Shown here one piece after another: positions 47,043 through 59,539 of a DNA stretch of 64,000 nucleotides. Within the stretch, counting starts at the first letter, position 1. The number at the start of each line of letters is the position of its first letter. The translations under genes and the position numbers were made by a program. Below the pieces are notes generated by a model. The model did not search any database. It saw nothing but the letters and a program-made list of their open reading frames with translations, and was not told the DNA's origin. Source of the DNA: Paragordius varius (lineage: Eukaryota > Nematomorpha); assembly GCA_964247055.1 (NCBI GenBank), contig OZ176050.1, forward strand, positions 15,004,001 to 15,068,000, written 5' to 3'.

Positions 47043-49956
47043 AATGCTGTTTGTACTTTATGTAATGTAACACAAATTAATCGGTCTTTAATCAACCCGA
47101 ATTTTGAAATTAATATCAAGACATATCGCTGGATGACCCAAATTGATGAACAAAATTACCAAAATTATATCGGAATTAATATAAGCTGGACAATAAATAA
47201 TTTGGTTACGAAGTAAATTATTATATAGAAATTAGGGATGTTCAATTTGCGGTATATAATGTTTTAAATGATCCAAAAATGAACCTATTTTCACCAAAAA
47301 CAATACAATGTAATGATTTAATTAAGTTAGAGGTATGATACGCATTTAATAAAATTAGAATCTATATTATGATTGCCTTTTTATGTTTCCTAATACACAA
47401 CCTCTTATACTCTATATTGAATCTTACATATCTTATCATTACTTTAGTCAGAAATATGTATCTCTGCCCAGTATAAATGACATCTTAAGTTTAATTTTTA
47501 ATATTAATTGGTTTTTATAGCTTTTCATAGTTGGAAACCAACCCTAACCTATACTTTTTCCCATTCAACAAACCCTAATCAAAATTTATCAGTTGATTTA
47601 GACATTTCTCTTATTGTGGGACATGTACAAACGCCCCCTAAATTTTTACATACTAAATTTTTTGGTTCAATCCAAATTGTATTATGGGTACTACTAAATG
47701 CATCAACGTTTGAAACTCTATCCTATGGTCAATTACTTTTTAGTTTGCATGATACATCTAAAGCCTCTCAACTTTGGCCTGTATCTGTTAAACTAATCAA
47801 AGCGGTAAGTTTTCTTTTAGCTTTTTTATCTATAATTTGTCTTTAAATTATCCTACATTGTTGCCTAATTTAGACGGAACCAGATAGTCTTGAGAAATTT
47901 GTATTCACCTTTCAAGATCTATTTAACCCTTACATCGTGGACCAGTTAATTCACAATAAGCTCAATTCTTTATCACCAGTGTATGCCAATGACTCGTTTG
48001 GTAAATTATCGGAAAATTTTTCAAACGCATTTTCTACACGACCTAGCCCACAAAGTATTTTAGCTTTAAGGTCGTTGTATTTAAACAGCTCTACCATTTT
48101 TTTCATGACGGCCCATAAAATGCCACAGTCTCAAAATGAGCTTAATCAAAAGTCGAAGGAAACCAAAAAATGTTTAAACAATTATTGGAATGCGGCGGGA
48201 GATTGGACACCTTGGTTCACGTGCACATTTAATTTGTCGGATAATGGTACCATAACTTCTGTGGTCGGTAGTATACCTGCAATTATGTCGCTAGGCTTTC
48301 ATTTCGCTTATATGGCAAAATATTATCCTTTTACTATGGGCCAAAACAACCAAGCCTTTTTAACACACTATTTTTCCCTCTTTAATATGCAACAAAAAAG
48401 ATTTGAAGGAAAGGCTGTCTTATTTCTTATTGTTTTATCCGTACTTTTTACGCTGGTTTTAGCGAGTTGCGTTGTGTTTGGGTATTACCGTAAAATCTAC
48501 TCCAAAAAGATATGGAACGGATGTTCTGATACAAATGTAAGTTCTGAAAATGTAAATCGACATAATTATGAAACACCTCTACTAGAATCAAAAGCTAAAC
48601 CGCCGAATGTTTTAGTTTTATATCCACCATTTCTTAAAGAATCTTTAACTATGGGCGTGGAATTGATTGAAACGTTTTGTGACATTTTCCAAACGCATTT
48701 TGACTGCAAAGTACATTTGGATTTGTGGAACTTATTAGAGGTAGTAGACCCTTTTTAAAATTTTTAAAACGTTGATTAAATATCTTAAATTAGGAATATA
48801 TCATTAAGTCAAAAGGAACATTTTTTCAAGCAAACGCGACATTTTTATTCAAACGCAGCATTTTTTCGATTTTCTGGATTAAAAAATTGTTGTCTCTTTT
48901 AAAAAATTTGCGTTTGCATGAAAAAATTTTGTGTTTTCTTGAAAAAAATGTAAAGCTATTATGATATTTTTTTTAAAAAAGTTTTATTTTATAACTTAGA
49001 ATAAGTCTTCGCATCCACTTTTTTGGTTACAAGAATCTATATCCAATTCACAAGTTGTGATTTACCTTATCCCAGCATGTAAAATTGGGGACATTGAAAA
49101 AAAGGCCAAAATTAGACAGGAACTTTTTATTTTCAAGGATTATATGATGCGTTTGGCGTCTCAGGGAAAACTACCAACTATCATAAAACATAAATTATGG
49201 TCAAATTTGTTTAATGCCTCCCTTCGTCTCATAATATCGCAACAATTAACATCACAAGAAAATGAATACCGCAGTAAAGGCGACCACCTACAAATCATAT
49301 TTATCATCCTAGGTTTCCAAAATATTATTGCCGATGAAATGCCAAACGAATCTTGTTGTGTAGAAAGTAATTACATAATAAATTATTTCAAACTACTTAA
49401 AGGGCTCTGCCCAAGCTCCAAATTAATTTTGGTTGGTGAACCACAAAAACAAGCGAATTCCAGCTATATGAATCCCATTTTTTATCATTTATCAAGCGTT
49501 TTGCCAGTAAAGATAAAGGGCGAAAACATAGTTGACGAGACTAAGGATAAGCATAAAAGCTTTACAACACTCTTAACTAGGTTTAATTGGCTCTTTAACA
49601 ATATAAATATGGACACACAAGATAGACCAATAGAGGAATCCATCTTTCCAACAAACAATATAACAGGAACTGAAAATCTAGAGCTTATAAATTTAACAGA
49701 TATAGACCGTAAAATTGACAATTCCTTCCTGTATGATTTCAATTCAAGCCTGCTAACACTAAATGATGTACCCTTGTTTGAAACAATGTTGGGCAACGTG
49801 CCAGATAATACAGAAAAAACGACAGATATATCAGTTCAAAAGGGCAGTTTTAGGGCAATTGATAATAGTCAATACTTGGATATTGGTGAACACCTAAACT
49901 CATACATGCGATTATTTAATGTGCCGACATTCGAAAAACTCAAAAAGGGGAAATAG
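47043..49956 (+). CDS. SEFIR-domain membrane receptor, IL-17 receptor-like (5' incomplete)
   Basis: Probable single-pass cytokine receptor of the IL-17R family. Exons: 47043-47212, 47236-47332, 47359-47470, 47521-47804, 47874-48740, 49000-49956, with matching phases. The outer part has scattered Cys and many N-glycosylation sites; NVTQINRS and GINISWTIN recall the first fibronectin-like domain of IL-17 receptors. One membrane segment (VLFLIVLSVLFTLVLASCVV, about 48416-48477) is followed by basic residues. The cytoplasmic part has the SEFIR pattern: VLVLYPPF, ETFCDIFQTHFDCKVHLDLW, WLQESISNSQVVIYLIPACK, then a long tail ending at 49956. Introns are 23, 26, 50, 69 and 259 nt; reading through the 23-nt one would look like a frameshift. 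The start codon and signal peptide were not found. SEFIR proteins of Act1 type lack a membrane span, so a receptor fits better. Confidence 0.8.
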
Positions 49957-50099
49957 TTTTATTGAGATTTATGCGATCCATATTATACTGTGAAATTTTT
50001 TTAGCTATCTTTGGTTTCATATGGATGATGGATAGAATATATCAATTCTAAAAAAACTCTATGGTAACTAACTGACTATTCAACGATGTACTTAACATA
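49957..50099. other. Short spacer between the SEFIR and PKA genes
   Basis: Only 143 bp separate the SEFIR stop from the PKA start on the same strand. It must hold the 3' end of one transcript and the promoter of the other, unless the two are co-transcribed. Confidence 0.6.
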
Positions 50100-51595
50100 A
50101 TGGGGAATATCTTTACACAAGTAAATTTTTTCGTTTTTTAAGCCAATATTATTATAATTAACTCATCATTGTCTATATCATATCATAACATATTTGCAGG
50201 AAAATGTGGAAGAAAAATTCGAAATTATACTACGCAATCATAGGGTGGCCTTCGAATCCAAATGGAATTCGCATGAAAAAGGTGCGTATAGCAAATGCGA
50301 TGATTTCATTTACATTAGGCGTTTGGGGGAGGGCGGATTTGGTAAAGTCCTCCTGGGAAAGTGTAAAAGAACCAAAAAGTTTTTTGCCATAAAACTCATG
50401 TTAAAACGCGACTTGGTAGATAAACGACAAGTCAAACAAGCCTTCAATGAACGCAAAATTTTGTTTTGCAATGATTTCCGTTTCCTCATGTCACTCCACA
50501 GTTTTGCCAAAGATTATTCCACCCTTTATCTCGTGATGGAGTTTATGGATGGTGGGGAACTCTATGCCTACCTCAAACGCATGAAACGTTTTAGCGAACC
50601 GCTAGGCCGCTTTTATGCGGCACAAGTCATTCTTGGCATCAAATATCTCCATACGATGGATCTCACTTACCGTGATATGAAACCCGAAAATTTGCTGTTG
50701 GACATTCGCGGTTACCTCAAGATTGGTGATTTTGGCTTTGCTAAGAAGGTTAAAAACAAAACTTGGACTTTTTGTGGAACACCTGATTACATGGCACCCG
50801 AAGTTATCTTGAGTCTCGGTATGAATCAAGCTGTCGATTGGTGGGGCATTGGTATCCTGATATTTGAAATGTGCGCCGGCTTTGCACCCTTTGCCGACCC
50901 CCAAGAGGACAATGTATATGCCAAAATATTGGCTGGCCAATACAAAATTCCTTACCATTTTAGTCAACAAGTAGTTGGTAGTTTTTTTGTTTTACACAAT
51001 AGAAATTGGAATTATACGGATAAAACGTAAAAATATAAAGGCAAATATTTTTTTCTCGAAAGACTAACCATACTTTTTTAAGCTTATTTTTTTCTTAAAT
51101 GAACTATTCAATCCTTTTAAAATATATAATTGATTGTTACATACTTTATTTCAAACAATGAATTTCAATTAATCAATCAATTAGGATTAAAAAAGTATGG
51201 TTATCTTTTAGAAAAAAATATTTGTCTTTTAACGTTTTGTCCGTATAATTCCAATTTTTACTGTAATTTTCATGTCGTCAAAAACCATTTTCCAAATGAT
51301 TATTTTTCATATTTAAACGTGTGCGCAGGTAGAAGATTTAATTGAACAATTTCTAAGGGCAAACCCTTCGACTCGATTGGGTATGGGTGCGAATGATACA
51401 CAAAAAATAAGAAGTCATCCCTGGTTTACTAATTTGGATTGGACGCTTATATATGAGAAAAAAATTATATCGGATTTGGTCCCCGATTGTCCGACACGAT
51501 TGCAGTTGGAAAGTAAAAAACAGGCTGACATTCAAAAACATTTGGGCCCTGTGGCGAGCTCTGAGGAATTTCCTGATCTTTTTGCGGATTTTTGA
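50100..51595 (+). CDS. PRKACA: cAMP-dependent protein kinase catalytic subunit, 3 exons
   Basis: AGC-family Ser/Thr kinase. Exons 50100-50120, 50200-50970 and 51329-51595 give 352 aa (mammalian PKA-C 350-351). The 21-nt first exon encodes MGNIFTQ, the start of a myristoylation site as in PKA-C. Visible motifs: glycine loop GEGGFGKV, Lys in FAIKLM, GGELY with the Glu that contacts substrate, YRDMKPENLL, DFGFAKKV, activation loop KTWTFCGTPDYMAPEV with the phospho-Thr position kept, VDWWGIG and RLGMG. The protein ends in FADF, the PKA-type C-terminal hydrophobic motif without a phosphosite. Intron 2 holds a family A element (50996-51264). The symbol is by homology; invertebrates usually have one or two PKA-C genes and this copy cannot be assigned to a vertebrate paralogue. 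It converges with the ORP gene, stop to stop, over about 356 bp. Confidence 0.93.
50996..51264. repeat. Family A small transposon in PKA intron 2
   Basis: AATAGAAATTGGAATTATAC at the left and ATAATTCCAATTTTTACTG-TA at the right, with the CGGATAAAACG and CGTTTTGTCCG blocks paired. It makes up most of the 358-bp intron. Confidence 0.8.
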
Positions 51596-51951
51596 AGGAA
51601 GAAATGATAGATTGTTATTATCACAAAGGAAAATTGAGACGAAAAAAATGGATAGGCTCCCTTGATCATCAAATTGTTAATTATACGTGTTTTTAATGAC
51701 CGAATACCCTGAGAGCGTCATTTATAAAATGGCATATCCCTAACACTACTTTTATTCATTTATACAATAAATTATAGGTTGATTTATTGTTTGATTGTCT
51801 CTCTTAACTTACACAATGTATAATACAGTTGGATATTTTTTAAATGTAGTATGTATGTATATAATTGACTACGATCATATAATACAAATTATCCTTTACA
51901 ATAATAATAATAATCTTTATATAACAACATTAAAACACCTTTTGTGTCAAC
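51596..51951. other. Convergent spacer between PKA and ORP
   Basis: About 356 bp with two 3' ends. ACAATAAATTATAGG near 51764 could be the PKA polyadenylation signal; an (AAT)n stretch near 51901 lies close to the ORP stop. Nothing else is seen. Confidence 0.55.
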
Positions 51952-54900
51952 CTACGATGGAAGTTCAAAGATATGAGGGCATTGACCATAATTCCGTTCC
52001 CAATAGGCATCGTTGAATTGCCAATCAATGTTATCGGAGTCGCGTTTAAAGTTGGGGTTCGGTCCTGAGGCGAACCACAGCGGACCCTTAACTATGTCAC
52101 AAGAACGGAGTTTATCCAAGCTCTGTAACTTGGTGCTGTGATCATTTGGATCAATGCGTAGAGCATTTAACTGTGAGGCTGACATTGATTTTACGGCTTT
52201 TGCTACGGTCCGCTGTTTTTCTTCGAGCGCATTCTTTAGCTTGGAGCTGAGATCAACTTTGCCATTTTCGTATTCCCGCATATCGGGTCGGAACCGAGAA
52301 TCGGTGCAAGGAAACTTTGAGGCATCGGGCGGTAACTCATTGAGTATCATACTGAAGAGTGAGAAGTTAAACATCTATATACAATAAAAATAAATATCGT
52401 TATGGAAATGCAATAATTAAAAAATTATGATAGAAGAGGGAACGAAACAAAAATATGTACAAGATAATTGGGGGTAAGGGATAATAAATGGAATATATTA
52501 AAATAAAAACAAACCATTGATGTTCTTTTTACATTATGATTTTTGAATTTTTCTAATTAGAAACCCAAGGCATGTTGATTTTTTTATTAAGTTTATTTAT
52601 GAATTTAAACTCTTGAACCTGTTTTGAATTGGCAGGTTTTGGCCTATAGTGCCAAAGTAGTTTTGATTGAGGTAGATCTAATACAAATTTTGCGTATTTT
52701 AAATGCTCGATCGTGGGTGGAGGAGATGTATCGTTTACTGGCATAGCACCTTCGGCGTATAACGTCTTTATGTTTAGTCAGAAAAAATATTTTTCACATA
52801 AAATGCAAACAAAAGGCATTTTTTTAAAAAGATAGCCATGCATGAATTCTATTGTTTTAAAATAACTTGTCGTTTTTTGTAATTTAAGGGATACATATGT
52901 AAATTGTTTACATTCATTCAGATAAAAATCAAAGTTATATAGTTTATGTGGGATATAACAAGGTTTTACAAAAGTATAGTTGTCTTTTTTAAAAAAATTT
53001 CCCTCTTTTAGTCATAATATTTCGTCTTTATAATTTCATTATATATCATTATAAAAATAAATGAAAAATAATACTTGGTAGGAATAAGCCTTTTTTGACA
53101 GCTAAAATATATTGATAAAAAGTATAGTTATAGATAAGTATAATGAGATTAAGGTAATATTTAATAGGGCTTACACTGCTACTCCGTCTCCGTAACATTT
53201 TATCCGTAACACTTTTACTGAGTGAATTTTCATAATTTTTGGGGGTAGTTGAGTACAGGGCTAGATTCCAATGCCCGTATAAGGCTCTAACTTTTGTATT
53301 CCTATATATACATTTAGATTTGTTAATCCATCTTATGAAATATTATATTCTCATTTAAAACTTTTAAGAATTTTGGGATCAATTAGTAAGTTCGATTCCG
53401 TATTGGTTGGTCGTCTCAAAATAAACAGTTAGAATCAAAATTTTTAAATGGAAAAATTAAAAGTTAATTGTTTTGATTCAGGTTTTGAAAAAGAGTTTTT
53501 GATACCTTTGATCTAAAATGAATCCATCGACGCGATTAACTTCTTTGCCAAACATACCCGCTGGTCGAAAATTGATAGAACAAGAATATCCATTAGTGTG
53601 GTTTTTGATATCTAGTGTACCAGTCTGTGGTATTGTTAAATTTAAAACAACTTTTGACTACAACATATTTCTATCTGGATTCATTAAATATACCATTTAC
53701 AATTCAAATTCACCCTTGAACAATTCAAATTACCCCTAAAAATAAATTATGTTTTCGGGCTAATATAACTCATCATTAATATGAAATATATTTTTACGAC
53801 ATAGTTTATTATTTTTTCAGCATTGTATTAATTTTAAACAATATTATATATTTTCAAAATATTAAAAATTAAAGCAACATATTAGGGTGAATTTGAATTG
53901 TTCAAGGGTGAATTTGAGGTGTAAATGATATAACAGTTGAAAAATGCTCCTTTGATTTTTAGGATAATCCAAACAAGTTTTATGTTATATTTTAAAAAGG
54001 TGGTGGCTTGAAAAAATAAGTTAATATAAAAACCAATGGTATATTTAATTTTATCCTATGAAAAATCTTTATTCAATGTCTGGATATACCAATGATGTTT
54101 AAAATAAATTGGAAATTTAAATTTTTGAAAAAAAAATTAGTTTAAAATTGATCAAAGCTTATAATTTTACATGTTCTATCCACAGTTTTCCCATTATAAT
54201 GTTGTGTATCGTGCAGTTTGGGTTAGTCCATGTATAACATTCATTGTGACTATGCATAAAATATGACAATAAAAATATTTCATTAAAGATCCTGAACGGG
54301 AGATTTTTTGAAAATTATATACAGTAAAATTAATATTATGCAGAAAAAACGAAATAACTTAAGGAAAGAATATCATTTTTGAAAATTAAACCAAGCTATT
54401 TAAAACCATAAACTTTTAATTACAATTTTAAAATTATGAAATGTAATGTACTTTTTTCCTATTTTATCATGATCGTATTTGAAAAATATTTGTCTTATAA
54501 TTTTTAAATTTTGTCCTTTATAAACAAAATTATGTAAAGAAATTCTAAGATAGTCACAGAAAAAACTTGAATACTTTTAATTTTAATATAAAAAATTCCA
54601 ACACTATTTTCCTTTTTATAAAACAATTTTTACTGCAAAATTTTATGAAAATTCAAAAAAATTACTTTTTAAGGTAGAGACTGATAACACCAATGGGTGT
54701 TACATCTAAAGCTTTCCCCCAAAACTTGCTTTTGGGATGGATGGAACCATGAAATTTGTACAGTTTTGATTCGGCATGGAAGGCACTGATGGGTGGGTGA
54801 TGAGACACCTGTTCACAAACCATACTGTAACCAGCTTCGGGCCTAAAAAAATTTTTTTGTTGCATATTTACAGTAAAAATTGAAATTATGCAGACAGAAC

Positions 54901-57900
54901 GTAAAACTCAAAATTAATAGACATATATTTGTCTAAAAGATAACCAACCAGACTGTATAAACCCTGATATTTCCTACATACATACATACATACATATACA
55001 TTATATACGGTAAAAATTGAAATTATACCGTCAAAAAGTGAAATATAAGGGAGAAATATTTTTATCCAAACAACAACCATACTTTTCAAACCTTAATGTT
55101 TCCCATATTAGCTACTTAGTTACAATTTTAAAATATAGAATTGATTGTGTTAGTATTATATATTTCTATTTCACACTGCTATTTAAAACAATGAGTTATA
55201 TCAAAAAAAAAGTATGGTTGTCTTTTTGAAAAAAATATTTGTTTTTATATTTTCACGTTTTGTCCGTATAATTTCATTTTTACTGTTTAAATTAAATTTA
55301 CTTAACACTTCGATTCAAATTGGGGTATCTAAATACCCCAGATTAAATTTAAATTAAAATTTTTAAAAAACTACTGAAGGAAACGGTCCCAATTTAAATT
55401 TATGCTTTTATCCTAATAAATATTAAATAAATGTGCCAAAATATCTTGGTAAAATTTTGTTTTGAAAAAAAGTTCCACCTCAAACTACTTCGACGCCATT
55501 TTTATTTTACAAAAATTTTGCAAAATATCGTCCTCATTTAATTTTAAGGGTAAAACTGAAGCTTGTTTTTTATATAAATTACATCTAATATTGATAAAAA
55601 TAGAAAAAGCGGTTTATTTTGTATTATTTTTTTAATTTTGCAATATGACACATGTCACGTTGACTAAATTTTTACCTTTCAGTTTTAGCTCAAAATAAGT
55701 AATATCAAGTATTTTTGAATAAAATTTTTTATATATTTCGGTTTATTAATGTTGTATTAGTGCAAAATTTTGCCATGGTTTCGATTGCTTCCATACTTTT
55801 AAAACTATTTGATTTTAAACAGGCCTGGGGTATCCAACTACCCCAATTTGAATCGAAGGACTAAAATGAGTGTGTTGTATCCAAGTGTTAATAACACCAC
55901 TTTACATCTGTAATATTCGTTTCCTAAAACAAGGATTTATATTCAATAATCATGTCAAAAGTACAGCGGTCTTTAAAAAATATTTGCCTTTAAATTTTTA
56001 CGTTTTGTCCGTATATAATTTTACTCTAAAAACACATAGGGCAGTTTATAATTAAGAAATCGAAGTTATTTGAAATTTATTGCATGTAAAACACTTAACG
56101 AATAGAATACCATTATCACATTTTTGTTTTCCTATTTATATAAGGTTAGGATTATAAAAAAATATTTATATTAAGCCAAAAATTTCAGATTTGAAAATGA
56201 ATATATAAAAATATTTTCTATAATTATGTATCTGTGGATTACTTACATGTCTAATTCATATGTTTCACCCAGGAGCGGATTAAAAGGCTTGCCTAAGCGT
56301 TCCCAATTCGTCGCACAACCAGAAACGGCGAAAGCAGCTATAAACTTTAAAATATAAATTTAAACCATATAGCAAAAATAAAATTCCGATTTTATCTTAT
56401 TTTTTGAGACATCTGATGGTTTAAAATATAGAATAGCCCTAATAATTTTTTAAATTATCCAATTAAAATAAATTTTAAACGGGTTAAAAACCGTTATATA
56501 AAAAATATTTTGTCAGGTTCAGTTTTATTACATAACCGTACCCCTAGTTTTTTTATTTTAAAATGGTAAAATCTTTTAAATACTGCCCACACCTTTTGCA
56601 TTTTAAACCAGTAAAGGTAGATAGATAGTATTGGTAAAATTGATAATTCATAAATTTTCTTTTCTAAGTCACTCACAAAATTTTGGCAACGATCTAGCAA
56701 AAATTGTTATATTGCTTGAAATCTAATTTTTATGATTTTATGCTGGAAATCTAATAATCCATACATTTTTTTAAATAAGGCCCGTCAGCTTTTTCAATTA
56801 AAAACAGGGGCCTGAAAAGCCATATATATTAGGAACCCCTGATATAGACACTATTTCAGACTTCAAGTTTAAAAAACTTGGCAATAGAGGAATATTAGAT
56901 ATTTATAGAAATCATATATGAATTCATAAATATAAAATCTAAGAAAAGAGATAATATATATAACTTTTACAATAAATATTTATTGGTTTATTAGAATAAA
57001 AAAATTATATGTAAACACACATGAATATATATATATATATATATATAGCAAGAAAATATGATAAAATATTTTAAATATGATAAATAACGGTAAAAATCAA
57101 GGTCAGCCTCTAAATAATAATAATAATGTGGAAATAAAAAATGTATTGCATTTTTCCACATAATTTTGACTGTGTATTAATATATTTTTTTTAAAAACAT
57201 AGTTTAAAATTTAGGGGGTTATATTTAGCTCAAAATGATAAAATAAATCAAAATAGATGAATGATTCAAGCGTCTATTTTAATAATTGTATGTTAAAAAT
57301 TATCAATTTAAGTACTTTAGAAAAAGTATTTTAACATTAAAAGATTTATTAACCCAAGTTATTAATACAAAATCAATTATTCTACAATCAAAGTTAATTT
57401 GAAATACAGGCCCTAAATATTAAAAATATCCAAAACTTGGCTTTTATACGTCATATAAACTTATTTATGAATAAAAAATTGGGTAAACGAAAAACCTGCT
57501 AACTACCCAATAAAGAAATACTTTTTAATAAAGATTTTCCAAGATTTTCTTAAATAAAAGTATCATATAGAATATTTTATTTTTTAAATAAAAAATTGGA
57601 TATATAAGAAAAACCTCCATTCTTTCGACAGGATTATCAGTGGCATCGGCTTGTTCCAACAAAAATGCATATTCCATATATTCTGTTAACCGTTGTAGAA
57701 ATGAAAGTGGTTCATTAAACACAATAGGCATAGCGATTTTGGATAAATCCTAATTTTATTTAGCACACAATACAATAATTGAAAAAAATAGTTGTATAGA
57801 CTTTAATATTCTATATAGTTCTGATATAAATTTGAAATTTGAATATTTTTTAAAAGATTAAATCAGTTTTGATAAAAAAAACTTACTTTCCCAATGCATT

Positions 57901-58455
57901 GTTTAAGAATGCTCCATACACTAATATCATCGTGTGAAGGCATTATGGCTGGTAATGTTGTTCTAAAAAATTAGATTTTATAATCTTTTACCAAAACTTT
58001 TGGGTAACCAATTTTTAAAAACTAATCAAAATTACAATAAGAATTGTAATTATACGGACAAAATGTAAAAATATAAAGACAATTTTTTTTCAAAAGACAA
58101 CCCAAACTTTTTTAAACCCTAATTTTTGTTATTAAAACAATTTGATAACAATCGTTAAATATGTCATTGATTAGGTTACCAATATACGTTTCTATTTTAT
58201 AATTTGCAATTCTAAATAATGAATTATATGTAAAAAATCAAGATTTAAAATGTATGGTTGTCTTTTAAAAAATATTTGTCTTTATATTTTTACGTTTTGT
58301 CCCTATGCACAAAAAATATGTTTTGAAGAAACAAGTAGGTAAACGCCAAGTTACCTGTGGTTTGTTTTAAGGTTTTTATTATCATTATTTTTATTAGTTT
58401 CTGGGGTCTGTAGAGGTCGGCTAGACCCAATAGCGTCTTTAAATTCGTCTTCCAT
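51952..58455 (-). CDS. Oxysterol-binding protein-related protein, 10 exons
   Basis: Lipid-transfer protein with an OSBP-related domain (ORD) that moves sterol or phosphatidylserine against PI4P between membranes. Exons in coding order: 58455-58355, 57962-57887, 57749-57615, 56344-56247, 54842-54666, 54249-54171, 53624-53506, 53286-53175, 52765-52619, 52374-51952. Phases match and give 488 aa. Landmarks: EDEFKDAI at the start, [54 protein letters not shown], the ORP signature [66 protein letters not shown] and the terminal WF plus YWERNYGQ. There is an in-frame stop just upstream of the ATG with no acceptor between, so this form lacks PH and ankyrin regions. A link to the unknown gene at 60787-61502 through alternative exons is not excluded. 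A subfamily is not assigned. Confidence 0.92.
52790..53050. repeat. Family A remnant in ORP intron 8
   Basis: Degraded core with AAGTATAGTTGTCTTTTTTA; the ends are no longer clear. It lies between ORP exons at 52619-52765 and 53175-53286. Confidence 0.4.
53690..53932. repeat. Family C small transposon in ORP intron 6
   Basis: ATACCATTTACAATTCAAAT at the left and GAGGTGTAAATGATATAAC at the right, core ACTCATCATTAATATGAAAT. Well preserved. Confidence 0.8.
54321..54540. repeat. Family A remnant in ORP intron 5
   Basis: TA-CAGTAAAATTAATATTATG at the left and AATTTTTAAATTTTGTCC at the right; the interior is shortened. Confidence 0.5.
54869..55286. repeat. Two family A elements in ORP intron 4
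   Basis: A left part at 54869-54955 (TA-CAGTAAAAATTGAAATTATG) runs into a CATA repeat, then a full copy occupies about 55008-55286, ending TAATTTCATTTTTACTG. The family B element follows at once. Confidence 0.7.
55307..55891. repeat. Family B repeat (copy 3, intact)
   Basis: Best copy of family B, about 585 bp. The ends are inverted repeats: ACTTCGATTCAAATTGGGGT plus ATCTAAATACCCCAG at the left, CTGGGGTATCCAACTACCCC plus AATTTGAATCGAAGG at the right, followed by ATGAGTGTGTTGTATCCAAG. No coding potential. Lies in ORP intron 4. Confidence 0.8.
55960..56030. repeat. Family A right half
   Basis: Only the right arm remains: AAAATATTTGCCTTTAAATT then TACGTTTTGTCCGTATATAA. Confidence 0.55.
58030..58310. 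repeat. Family A small transposon in ORP intron 1
   Basis: AAGAATTGTAATTATACGGA at the left and TTTTTACGTTTTGTCCCTAT at the right; the last bases of the right end are lost. Core well preserved. Confidence 0.7.
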
Positions 58456-59539
58456 TTGATTTCAGGATATATATTTTTTGGAATTTTACGAATAATAAAG
58501 ATTGGAATATTTGGAAAGGTGACTGATTAGATGGAAAATAAAATTCCAAATATTTCAAACATGTAATGTTAAGAAGGTTTAAGAATTGCCACAATAAAAA
58601 ATATATCACAAAACTTTATTTAATTTGTAAACCCGCGCACAGGAATAAAAAATACTTTATATTATAAATATAAAAATTATTGGAATATTTCGCAATGTTA
58701 TATAAATAATGTATATATATATATATAAATGTAAAAATAGGAGCGTATAATAAATATTTATATTTATTGATGTAATGATGCCGCTATAACTGCTACATAT
58801 ATATGCATAATAATTAACATAAAAAAACGCAATTGCGGTATTATACGATCAAGGTATTTTTGGCGTAGGGAAAAGCCGTAGGCTATTATTAAAAAATGGA
58901 ATTTTTGCAATAATTTTTATTGATCAAAATCAATACGTAAAATTGTGTACATATATTATAAATAGCAAAATATATAATCAGATAGATATCTAGCCCTATA
59001 TATATTATATATTTAAATGACATAATTGCTGAAATTTCCCCAAGAGAGGAATTAATCCTGATTAATCACTTTAACTCAATAACAATTGGCTATTGCTAGT
59101 TGTGAAAGGTGAACAAAAAAATGTTAGCTTTTTTGGATTATTTGTAATGATGATTGTGTTAATAACATCTACAAATCTGACATAGCTTATTAATCACTAT
59201 TCCTGAAGTGTACCACATTTCAATGCAATAACTGACAACAAATTGATTTAAAGAAAATGATATATGAAAGATTTAAAATACTTTAAAACTTTTTTCATCA
59301 CAAAAGAAAGCGAAAGCGGCTTTAGTTTCAACGATCTCTCCTATATAGTTTTCCAATAAGAGGGCGTATACTAACTGAGATTTACGAAGAATATAAGAAT
59401 CTTAATAAAGTCGAGTTTTTCCGTAAAAATAAATTTTGAAAGGAAATTAATTATTTTCTTAATATTTGTCCACGGCTTATACACTCATGGCCATGTCTCG
59501 TAATATTAAACTATGACAGAAAAACTATTTTTGTTTTGA
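58456..59539. other. Spacer upstream of ORP
   Basis: Probable promoter and 5' UTR region of the ORP gene. AT-rich, with a short (TA)n run near 58711. No exon or repeat family member was recognised. Confidence 0.45.

Noticed and set aside
47200-47240. Apparent frameshift in the SEFIR gene
   Set aside because: A 23-nt GT-AG intron explains it with correct phase, and the next junctions also fit.
53518-53739. Plus-strand open frame of 73 aa that looks protein-like
   Set aside because: The minus strand of the same interval is ORP exon 53506-53624 with conserved [11 protein letters not shown], so the plus frame is its shadow, and its 3' part is a family C end.
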